From the NCBI GenBank assembly GCA_003486025.1, contig DNHA01000015.1, forward strand, positions 317-8,818: 8,502 nt of DNA. The letters are read 5' to 3'. This DNA comes from Micrococcaceae bacterium (lineage in GTDB: Bacteria > Actinomycetota > Actinomycetes > Actinomycetales > Micrococcaceae). Positions 1-5,879 of this stretch are shown here, one piece after another. The notes under the pieces are model-generated. The model saw only the letters and a list, made by a program, of their open reading frames with translations, was not told the DNA's origin and searched no databases. The position numbers and the translations under genes were made by a program. Each line of letters opens with the position of its first letter. Within the stretch, counting starts at the first letter, position 1.

Positions 1-122
1 GATTTACCGGCGCCGTTAGGGCCGAGGAATCCGGTCACCATTCCCGGCTGGACCGTGAACGACACGTTGTCGACTACGGTTTTAGCACCGTATTTCTTGG
101 TGAGCTGCTGTGCCTGAATCAT
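1..122 (-). CDS. ABC transporter ATP-binding protein (N-terminal part, cut by window edge)
   Basis: Only the first 40 codons are inside the window, reading off its left edge. The protein starts [20 protein letters not shown] and reaches the sequence [10 protein letters not shown] at residues 31-40; the last two bases begin a serine codon, completing the Walker A nucleotide-binding loop (GPNGAGKS). The start-to-Walker A distance and the style of the first strand fit the ABC-2 exporter ATPases (CcmA/NatA type), which hydrolyse ATP at the cytoplasmic membrane to drive export by a separate permease. The substrate cannot be told from this fragment. The ATG is at 120-122 and has only a weak GGAC-like ribosome site in front. 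The gap to the upstream gene is about 129 nt and contains inverted repeats, so this gene may have its own promoter. Family is secure, subfamily is inferred. Confidence 0.88.
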   Translation of the reverse strand, partial: MIQAQQLTKKYGAKTVVDNVSFTVQPGMVTGFLGPNGAGK

Positions 123-210
123 ATGTCCAGCATAAAAAACCTGGCCAGCAAAAACACCGACCCCAGTGCTGATCTTGGCCCTCACTCCAAAGGTGGAGCC
201 AACCATGCTC

Positions 211-240
211 AGGTGCCAGCAGGTGCACCTATAGGCGCAC
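211..240. promoter_or_regulatory. Overlapping palindromes, candidate operator
   Basis: Three symmetric elements are nested here. AGGTGC (211-216) and GCACCT (225-230) form an inverted repeat with 8 nt between. AGGTGCACCT (221-230) is a perfect 10-bp palindrome. Positions 223-240 form an 18-bp near-palindrome with 16 of 18 matching bases, centred on CCTATAGG. A further AGGTG lies at 191-195. The cluster sits about 90-120 bp upstream of the ABC ATPase start codon, a plausible place for a dimeric repressor or activator. No matching regulator gene is in the window, and I cannot name a regulator family from the motif. Confidence 0.3.
223..240 (-). terminator. Candidate terminator hairpin after the minus-strand operon
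   Basis: Read on the minus strand, GTGCGCC and GGTGCAC pair as a 7-bp stem with one G-U wobble and a TATA loop, starting 11 nt past the stop codon of the YdcF-family gene. The stem pairs better as minus-strand RNA (G-U) than as plus-strand RNA (A-C mismatch), which fits a role in ending the minus-strand operon. There is no U-run after it, so it is at best a non-canonical terminator, and the same bases could instead be a protein-binding site. Confidence 0.3.
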
Positions 241-251
241 ACTGGAGGACA

Positions 252-1286
252 TCAGACCCACAGCGCAGGGTTGACCAGAACCATTAAACCCACTGCTATC
301 ACGGCAGCAAAGGGTAAGGCGAGCAGCGCAACGAGCACTCGGTGGTCGCGCATGATGGCAACAAATTCACGCAAAAACGCACTGGGCCGGTAGTACGCGG
401 CGGTTTTGCCGCCGAACGCTCGCGCGTCCAACCCGAGGCTACGTGATGCAAGCCCCGCGCGCAGCGCATGGTAATCGCTGGTAACCACCCATAATTGCCC
501 GTCCGGACGGCGGGTTCGCACCAGTGCGTCAGAGAACTTCAAGTTCTCCATGGTGTCTTTAGCCCGGTCTTCAATCAACAGCTGATCCTCAGCTATCCCC
601 TGCTCGCTCAGGTAGCGGCCCATGCTCACGCCCTCGGGCTCCAGCTCGTCGGCGCCCTGCCCGCCGGTGGGGACCATCAACGGTTTAGCTTCTGCTGCCG
701 CGCGGTATAACTGCAGGCCACGATCGAGCCGGCCGCGCAGCAACGCAGTGGCTTTGCCGTTAATGGTGCGGGCACCGAGCACCACTACCGCAGCAGGTTG
801 ACCCATCGAAGGAAACTTTCCGTGCACCCAGGCGTAGAGCAACAGCATCGCAAAGAGACTGGCGGTAAAAGCGGAAGACATGAACAGCACAAAGGCCAAG
901 GTGTAGGACCACCAGGTGCTCAGTGCCACCAGCAGTATGGCTATCACCGGCAGCACAAGAACCGCGACCCCGGAAGCAAAGGACAGCAGGTTGGAGATGC
1001 GGGAGCCTTCCCGGCGCCACATCACCACCCCGTTATAGATCAGCGCACCGGCAAAGGTCAGGTAAATCAGTGGGGCCAGGGCGAAGACCAGCACAAATAC
1101 CAGTCCAAGACCCGGCACCAGGTCGGTGACCAGATCAGCTAAGAAGGCGATGCTCAGCAAGACCAGAGGGAAAAGCAGCACCGCATTGCCTAGACGACGT
1201 GGATCCTTGCGGTAAGAATGCACGAAGAACAACCAGAAACCCACAAGTACCAGGCCGGGAAGCCAACCGAAGTAAAGAGAATTCAT
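252..1286 (-). CDS. YdcF/ElyC-family (DUF218) membrane protein
   Basis: A 344-residue protein with five or six hydrophobic segments in the first 152 residues, a soluble DUF218 domain (about 164-312) and one more membrane helix (about 316-338). DUF218 hallmarks are visible: AAVVVLGAR (165-173), TGGQG (207-211), EDRAKDTMEN (239-248) and VVTSDYHALRA (267-277). The family includes E. coli SanA, ElyC and YdcF, linked to envelope integrity and lipid-carrier or peptidoglycan steps; the reaction is not firmly known, so no function is assigned beyond an envelope role. The frame stays open back to 1433, but that extension would overlap the upstream oxidoreductase by 130 nt. The ATG at 1284-1286 has GAGG 8 nt before it and leaves a 17-nt gap, so I chose it. 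It is the last gene of a likely three-gene operon. Confidence 0.85.
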   Translation of the reverse strand: MNSLYFGWLPGLVLVGFWLFFVHSYRKDPRRLGNAVLLFPLVLLSIAFLADLVTDLVPGLGLVFVLVFALAPLIYLTFAGALIYNGVVMWRREGSRISNLLSFASGVAVLVLPVIAILLVALSTWWSYTLAFVLFMSSAFTASLFAMLLLYAWVHGKFPSMGQPAAVVVLGARTINGKATALLRGRLDRGLQLYRAAAEAKPLMVPTGGQGADELEPEGVSMGRYLSEQGIAEDQLLIEDRAKDTMENLKFSDALVRTRRPDGQLWVVTSDYHALRAGLASRSLGLDARAFGGKTAAYYRPSAFLREFVAIMRDHRVLVALLALPFAAVIAVGLMVLVNPALWV

Positions 1287-1303
1287 CTGCCAGTCCTCAA
1301 AGC

Positions 1304-2722
1304 CTAGGAAAAAATCGAATATTCGCGTCGTAGCATCGCCTTGGCCCCGAGATAACCAGCCATCCCATGCACCGACGGTCCCGGAGGGGTCGCCGACGAA
1401 ACTAGATACAGTCCCTTGGATTGCAAATACCAAGGCTCTGCAGACAATCTCGGCCGCATCACGCTTCCGACCAGATCCATAGTTCCTCCCGAAAGATCTC
1501 CCCCGACCAGAGCAGCATTTTGCTGTTCCAGTGCGCTGGCAGGAACCACGTGACGTTCACGGATAATGTCGCTGAAACCTGGAGCCGCCGCCTCGATTTG
1601 AGCGGTGATCTGCCGACTCATATCTGCTGTTGATCCCAGCGGGACATGGCAATACGCCCAAATGACTTGCGCTGCGCCAGGTGCGCGCGAATCATCAAAA
1701 AGGGAGGGCTGGGCGACAATCAGATACGGATGCTCGCTGGTCCGGCGCTTCGCTGCGCGTTCGGCCCGGCCCACTTGTGCTGCGGTACCTCCCAGATGCA
1801 CGGTGCTTGTCTGGCTCAACACCGGATCTTTCCAGGGGATCGGTTCGCTGAGCACAAAATGTACCAAACAGCTGCCCGGCGAGCGCCGGGTTCTTGACAA
1901 CTTTTTGGCCAGCTTGTCAGGAATTTTTCCGCTGGCCAGTCTCGCGGCATCCTCGGCGGAGGTGTCAAGCAGGATTGTTTCTGCCTTCAGTTCGGCAACA
2001 TGGGACACCTTATGTCCGGTATGAATGGTGCCCCCGTGGCTGATCACTTCGGCGGCAAGTGCATCGGCAATAGCCTGTGAGCCGCCTCGCGGCACGGCCC
2101 ATCCTTGGCCGTGCGCTGCTGCTGCAAGAAAGAGTCCGGCCCCGGCGTTGGCCGGGCCTCGCGCTCCGCCGGCCACATGGGCGGCACATCCCGCGTAAAG
2201 CGCCGCGGCACGCGGATACCTGGCTGGAAATATGTCTTTCAACGCCATTCCACCCAGCGTGGAGGCACTGAACAGTCCCAAGGTCAGTGGGTGGGCGGGC
2301 ACCCTGAGCAACGGGTTAAGCAGGGTATCGCCCAGTTGTTCGATGCGTTGCACCAGGGGCCTGAGCAGCCGGGTGTAAGCCTGTCCATCGCCTGCACCAA
2401 GTTCCGCTCCGGTGCGCTCCAGGTCGCGCCATGCGTAGGCGGTGCGTTCGTCCAGAACATGGGCAAAGGACAGTTCCGGGACGATGAAGTCGACCCGTTG
2501 GTGCACGTTGAGCTCGTGCATCGCGGTGGAAAGCATGGCCATGGGGTGCACGGCGCTGCCAAGATCAAACTTTGCGCTCGAGCCGTCTAGCGGTTGGGTG
2601 CGCGCGGCGCCGCCGATAGTTTCGTTGGCTTCGTAGACATCGACGCTCAGCCCGGCTCGAGCGGCTACCGCAGCAGCCGCGAGTCCATTAGGTCCAGCCC
2701 CTACTACCGCTACCGAGGTCAT
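1304..2722 (-). CDS. FAD-dependent oxidoreductase, phytoene desaturase-like
   Basis: A 472-residue flavoprotein of the phytoene dehydrogenase/amine oxidase superfamily. The N-terminus carries the dinucleotide-binding fold: VAVVGAGPNG (4-13), the acidic end of strand 2 at VYEAN (29-33, Glu31 expected to hold the FAD ribose), and IGGAART (36-42). GWAVPRGGSQAIADAL (207-222) and the C-terminal SSATPPGPSVHGMAGYLGA (442-460) match the middle and FAD-closing motifs of the CrtI/PYROXD2-like branch. Length is normal for that branch, with no frameshift. No other carotenoid gene is nearby, so a carotenoid substrate should not be assumed. The substrate is unknown. The ATG overlaps the stop of the upstream glycosyltransferase by 4 nt (2719-2722), and AGAGGA lies upstream at usable spacing, so translation is probably coupled. 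Confidence 0.9.
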   Translation of the reverse strand: MTSVAVVGAGPNGLAAAAVAARAGLSVDVYEANETIGGAARTQPLDGSSAKFDLGSAVHPMAMLSTAMHELNVHQRVDFIVPELSFAHVLDERTAYAWRDLERTGAELGAGDGQAYTRLLRPLVQRIEQLGDTLLNPLLRVPAHPLTLGLFSASTLGGMALKDIFPARYPRAAALYAGCAAHVAGGARGPANAGAGLFLAAAAHGQGWAVPRGGSQAIADALAAEVISHGGTIHTGHKVSHVAELKAETILLDTSAEDAARLASGKIPDKLAKKLSRTRRSPGSCLVHFVLSEPIPWKDPVLSQTSTVHLGGTAAQVGRAERAAKRRTSEHPYLIVAQPSLFDDSRAPGAAQVIWAYCHVPLGSTADMSRQITAQIEAAAPGFSDIIRERHVVPASALEQQNAALVGGDLSGGTMDLVGSVMRPRLSAEPWYLQSKGLYLVSSATPPGPSVHGMAGYLGAKAMLRREYSIFS

Positions 2723-4173
2723 ACTTTTTGTTCCTCTGGTTTTTCTGCAGCCTTGCCAAGCCCGCGCAGGGTGAAGACGTCTTGGGCACCGGCGAAGGGA
2801 CCTGCCAGTGGATCTTCTTGTCCCACGGCACGAATCGGGTCACGCCGCGGGTCGAGGATCGAACGGACAACTTCGAACATCACGTAGGCCAGGATCGCCA
2901 TATGTGCGAGCACTAAGAAAACATAGCCGATTTCCGGGAAGACCTTATGTGGATCCTTATCTGCGGAGAACGAGTCAAGATAGTTCCACAGTCCGTAGAA
3001 GTGCGCCACTTCGACCATCATCCAGACCACAAATAATCGCCATCGCGGCAGCGCCAACGCGAACAGCGGGATCAGCCAGACGATGAACTGCGGGGAATAC
3101 ACCTTATTGACCATGACAAAGGAGGCAATGATCAAAAACGCCAGTGACCCGAGACGCGGGGTGCGTTGAGCCATCAGGCCCAGAACCGCGACGCCAAGAC
3201 AGCATAAGAAGAAGAGGATCAGCCCGTAACGCGAGATTTGCTCGGCTTCGAAAGTGCCCATGGAGTCGGTTTTCGCGGCGATGGCGTTCCAGGCATGCCA
3301 GAAACTTGATAGCCCCGCACCGCGTTCGGAGGAGAAAGTGAAGAAGTGCTTAAAGGAGTCCGGGTAAGCCAGCGCGTAAGGCAGATTCACCAGCACCCAC
3401 GTTCCGGCGGAAACTCCAGCGGTTGTCCAGAAGACTTTGAACTTTCCCGTTCGGATGGCGATGACCAAGATCGCCCCAAGCACGAAGAACGGGTAGATCT
3501 TCATCGCGGCGCCCAATCCGATGAGCACGCCGGCGAGCACCGTATGTCCGCGTGCGAAGGCCAGCATGCCCATGGCAAGCAGGGCCACTGCCCACATATC
3601 CCAGTTGATGCTGGCCGTGAGGATGATGCCCGGCGCGATGGCCACGATGGCCGCATCCCAGGGGCGACGTCCGCCCATGCGCAACGTACACACCACGGTG
3701 ATGACCCAGAGGATCGCCACAATGGCCAGGTTCATATCGAAGTAGAGCAGTGAACGGTTCTCGAGCCCCTGTGGAACCAGTGCCGCCACCGCCGAGGCCA
3801 CGGCGCTCATCAGCACCGGGTATTCAAATTCTGCCCCGCTGCTGAAAGGCACCCAAGGGTTGTCTGCAAAACCGCGCGCCCCGAACAACGGCACCCAGTC
3901 GGAGTAGCAAGCATAGACATAGGGGTTTGAACCGCCCCAGCCGTTGACGCGGCAGGGGTTCTTCGCCAAGAGCATGAGCAGCGCTCCAACCGTAGTCAGC
4001 AAGATCATCACGCGTTCTACGGTGAAGAATCCCGGACTGACCCGTCCCGGATCGCTGTGGCGGCCCAAGGGGCCGCCGATCAGCGCGGTGAATTGACGCA
4101 AGAATCCATCCGCCCTCGAGGGGACGGTAATGCGCAACGGTCCGCGTTGGCTCGGTTTCTTCGGGGCACTCAT
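2719..4173 (-). CDS. Integral membrane GT-C type glycosyltransferase (GT87/DUF2029-like)
   Basis: A polytopic protein of 484 residues from the chosen start, with about ten hydrophobic segments between residues 52 and 437, flanked by a basic N-terminal tail and a charged C-terminal tail. Features typical of GT87/DUF2029-like polyprenyl-phosphate-sugar transferases are seen: an acidic residue in the first extracytoplasmic loop (CYSDW, 89-93), EFEYPV (115-120), SINWDMWAV (188-196), KIYPFF (225-230) and NKVYSPQF (356-363). Such enzymes move a sugar from a lipid-phosphate donor onto an acceptor outside the membrane. The acceptor here is unknown. The start is uncertain: ATG at 4171-4173 has GGAGGT only 1 nt upstream, which is unusually tight, while an in-frame GTG at 4198-4200 has no good ribosome site. 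A leaderless transcript is possible. First gene of the minus-strand operon, overlapping the oxidoreductase by 4 nt. Confidence 0.85.
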   Translation of the reverse strand: MSAPKKPSQRGPLRITVPSRADGFLRQFTALIGGPLGRHSDPGRVSPGFFTVERVMILLTTVGALLMLLAKNPCRVNGWGGSNPYVYACYSDWVPLFGARGFADNPWVPFSSGAEFEYPVLMSAVASAVAALVPQGLENRSLLYFDMNLAIVAILWVITVVCTLRMGGRRPWDAAIVAIAPGIILTASINWDMWAVALLAMGMLAFARGHTVLAGVLIGLGAAMKIYPFFVLGAILVIAIRTGKFKVFWTTAGVSAGTWVLVNLPYALAYPDSFKHFFTFSSERGAGLSSFWHAWNAIAAKTDSMGTFEAEQISRYGLILFFLCCLGVAVLGLMAQRTPRLGSLAFLIIASFVMVNKVYSPQFIVWLIPLFALALPRWRLFVVWMMVEVAHFYGLWNYLDSFSADKDPHKVFPEIGYVFLVLAHMAILAYVMFEVVRSILDPRRDPIRAVGQEDPLAGPFAGAQDVFTLRGLGKAAEKPEEQKV

Positions 4174-4314
4174 GACCTCCAGCCTAGTTTGCCCGGGCAC
4201 CGCACTGCATCATTTAGTCCGCTGATTCGGTTATTCTCCTCCTATCACCAGCGGGCGGAACATGGCAGGATGCAATTATGCATCAGCCAACGCCGTGAAA
4301 GTTTGGAAGTAAGC
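4174..4314. promoter_or_regulatory. Divergent intergenic region
   Basis: This 141-bp stretch lies between the start codons of two genes read in opposite directions and must hold promoters for both unless the minus-strand gene starts at GTG 4200. On the minus strand, TAGGCT (4181-4186) sits 7 nt before the ATG and would suit a -10 element of a leaderless transcript; no convincing -35 is seen. On the plus strand TATTCT (4232-4237) is a weak -10 candidate. Three ATGs in three different frames (4262, 4270, 4278) precede the gene at 4315; the first opens a 16-codon reading frame that ends at TAA 4310-4312. All of this is by eye. Confidence 0.3.
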
Positions 4315-4554
4315 ATGGGGATACTTCGGGCAATCGTCCGGGGAATCGACCATCGTGAAGAAGTCTTCGCGTGCATTAAGGATGCCCCTTCCACCGATGC
4401 GGCGGCTATGGCAGTCCACAAGCTCCTGGGAGTCAGCGAAGACGGCGCTCGAGCCATCCTGGACATGCAGGTGCGTCGTTTCAGCGATGCCGAACGTGAA
4501 AAATTTGCAGCGCAGTTAGCGCAGCTTGACGCCGAACTGGACTCGCTGCGGTAG
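4315..4554 (+). CDS. Small stand-alone protein like the GyrA C-gate/coiled-coil segment
   Basis: A 79-residue protein with no other domain. Its sequence follows, nearly gap-free, the part of DNA gyrase subunit A (and ParC) that runs through the coiled-coil and C-gate dimer interface. ILRAIVRGIDHREEVFACIK (3-22) parallels the GyrA stretch usually written HILEGLxxALDxIDEVIxLIR. The block LLGVSEDGARAILDMQVRRF (37-56) parallels FGLSExQAQAILDMxLxRL, and the last 20 residues match the following coiled-coil helix. The breakage-reunion tyrosine, winged helix and C-terminal beta-pinwheel are absent, so it cannot be a topoisomerase by itself. Start ATG 4315 has GGAAG 5 nt upstream; ATG 4270 in the same frame would give 94 residues. 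It is intact with no internal stop. Function unknown: binding to GyrA or self-dimerisation is inference. It is 120 nt ahead of the nonulosonate genes, probably a separate unit. Confidence 0.75.
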   Translation: MGILRAIVRGIDHREEVFACIKDAPSTDAAAMAVHKLLGVSEDGARAILDMQVRRFSDAEREKFAAQLAQLDAELDSLR

Positions 4555-4630
4555 GCAAACCGCTAGAAAAATACGATGACATGGACGTTCAGGGTTCTCT
4601 CAGCAAGCTAAATCTCCTCTTCACCCTGCG

Positions 4631-4664
4631 TTAACCTGCTGTAGGGCGGCTGGCTAACTAGGCT
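4631..4664 (+). promoter_or_regulatory. Candidate promoter for the nonulosonate operon
   Basis: TTAACC (4631-4636) could serve as -35 and TAACTA (4655-4660, 18 nt spacing) or the overlapping TAGGCT (4659-4664) as -10. Transcription would then begin just before the ATG at 4675, giving a leader of only a few bases, in line with the lack of a ribosome site there. The 120-bp gap 4555-4674 holds no other clear signal; a weak 5-bp hairpin at 4548-4563 overlaps the previous stop codon and lacks a U-run. Confidence 0.25.
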
Positions 4665-4674
4665 TCCTAAGCTC

Positions 4675-5847
4675 ATGAATGTGAGTAAAACCGACAAGCC
4701 CAGCGTCCTAGCGATCATCCCAGCACGGGGTGGTTCCAAAGGCGTCAAGCTCAAGAATCTACGCACCATCGGGGGCATCTCCTTGGTGGGCAGGGCCATC
4801 CTTGCGGCGCGTTCTGCGACGACAGTCAGCGAAGTCGTGGTCAGCACCGATCATGAACAGATCAAGGCCGAGGCCCTCGCCTACGGAGCCACCGTGATCA
4901 GCCGCCCGGCAGATATCGCCGGGGATACGGCTAGCAGCGAAGCGGTGCTTCTCGATGTTTTGTCCAGGGTCTCCGGGACTCCGGATATCACCTTGTTCAT
5001 CCAGTGCACCAGCCCGCTGATCGACCCGGCGGATCTGGATGCTGCCGTTGCCTCGGTGCGCGACGGCGAAGCCGAAGTCAGCTTCGCCGCAGTGGCCGAC
5101 CACGGTTTCCACTGGACCGCAGACGCAGCAGGGCTAGCGGTCTCCAGCGGACATGACGCGGCGAACCGGCCGCGCCGCCAGGATCGCGAGGCCCGCTGGC
5201 TAGAGACCGGAGCGTTCTACGCGATGGATACCGAAGGTTTCCTGGCCGCAGAACATCGCTTCTTCGGCCGAGTGCGGATCTGTGAAGTCGCCGCAGAACA
5301 CGGGATGGACATCGACACCGAAGCGGATCTGGCATTGGCGCAGCTACGCGTGCCACGCCAAGCCGAACCCATCCTGGTTGACGCGGTAGTGACCGACTTC
5401 GACGGGGTGCACACCCCGGATACCGCCTACGTAGACGAGCACGGGACAGAAACCGTGCGGGTCTCACGCTCCGATGGCATGGGCGTAGCCCGGCTACGAG
5501 CGGCCGGGGTGAAGTTCCTCATTCTCTCCAAGGAACGCAACCCGGTAGTTGCCGCCCGCGCGGCAAAACTGAACGTCGAGGTCGCCCACGGCATCGACAA
5601 CAAGGCCGAATACCTGGCCCGCTGGTTGGCCGACGAAGAAATCAACCCAGCCCGCGTGGCCTATGTCGGCAATGACATCAATGATCTGGCACCGATGGCG
5701 CTGGTGGGTTGGCCGATTACGGTTGCCGACGCCAGCGACGAGGTACACCGAGCCGCACGCCATCGCCTGACCCGCCCCGGCGGCAACGGCGCGGTCCGCG
5801 AGCTCGCGGAGCTGGTCCTCGCGGCCCGCTGCGCACCCCAAGTTTGA
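4675..5847 (+). CDS. neuA: CMP-nonulosonate (sialic/Kdn) synthetase fused to HAD phosphatase
   Basis: A 390-residue two-domain enzyme. Residues 10-228 are a NeuA-type cytidylyltransferase that activates a nonulosonic acid with CTP: IIPARGGSKGVKLKN (14-28), VVVSTDHEQI (54-63), QCTSPL (110-115), RRQDREARWLETGAFY (167-182) and MDIDTEADL (211-219). Residues 234-386 are a KDO8P/KDN9P-phosphatase-like HAD domain with its catalytic set intact: DFD (Asp241, Asp243), LSK (Ser285), Lys310, and GNDINDL (Asp334, Asp337). Animal CMP-sialate synthetases carry a related tail, and Bacteroides has separate KDN-9-phosphate phosphatase and CMP-KDN synthetase genes. A fused enzyme could dephosphorylate and activate in sequence (inference). 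No ribosome site is evident before ATG 4675; GTG 4681 is a possible alternative. NeuB follows after 32 nt. Whether the sugar is Neu5Ac, Kdn or another nonulosonate is not shown by sequence. Confidence 0.92.
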   Translation: MNVSKTDKPSVLAIIPARGGSKGVKLKNLRTIGGISLVGRAILAARSATTVSEVVVSTDHEQIKAEALAYGATVISRPADIAGDTASSEAVLLDVLSRVSGTPDITLFIQCTSPLIDPADLDAAVASVRDGEAEVSFAAVADHGFHWTADAAGLAVSSGHDAANRPRRQDREARWLETGAFYAMDTEGFLAAEHRFFGRVRICEVAAEHGMDIDTEADLALAQLRVPRQAEPILVDAVVTDFDGVHTPDTAYVDEHGTETVRVSRSDGMGVARLRAAGVKFLILSKERNPVVAARAAKLNVEVAHGIDNKAEYLARWLADEEINPARVAYVGNDINDLAPMALVGWPITVADASDEVHRAARHRLTRPGGNGAVRELAELVLAARCAPQV

Positions 5848-5879
5848 AAATCAAAGTTTTCCCAATGAAAGGCAAGTCA

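Noticed and set aside
1287..1433. Upstream extension of the YdcF-family frame to an ATG at 1433
   Set aside because: It would overlap the FAD oxidoreductase by 130 nt in another frame and adds a non-membrane stretch; the ATG at 1286 has a proper ribosome site and a short gap.
2105..2590. A 161-codon plus-strand open frame opposite the FAD oxidoreductase
   Set aside because: Shadow of the oxidoreductase, no recognisable domain, no ribosome site, and composition typical of antisense high-GC DNA.
1304..2722. Calling the flavoprotein a carotenoid gene (crtI)
   Set aside because: No phytoene synthase or other carotenoid gene is present, and the sequence looks closer to the PYROXD2-like branch with unknown substrates.
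4057..4314. Upstream extension of the gyrase-like frame
   Set aside because: It runs antisense into the glycosyltransferase start, contains no GyrA-like sequence, and ATG 4315 has a good ribosome site.
4315..4554. Reading the gyrase-like gene as a gyrA pseudogene remnant
   Set aside because: The frame is clean, begins and ends at domain-like borders with its own ribosome site, and no neighbouring gyrA sequence is found in any frame. A remnant is still not fully excluded without comparison.
4548..4563. Hairpin GCGGT/ACCGC as terminator of the gyrase-like gene
   Set aside because: Only 5 bp, overlaps the stop codon, and is followed by TAGAAAAA, not a T-run.
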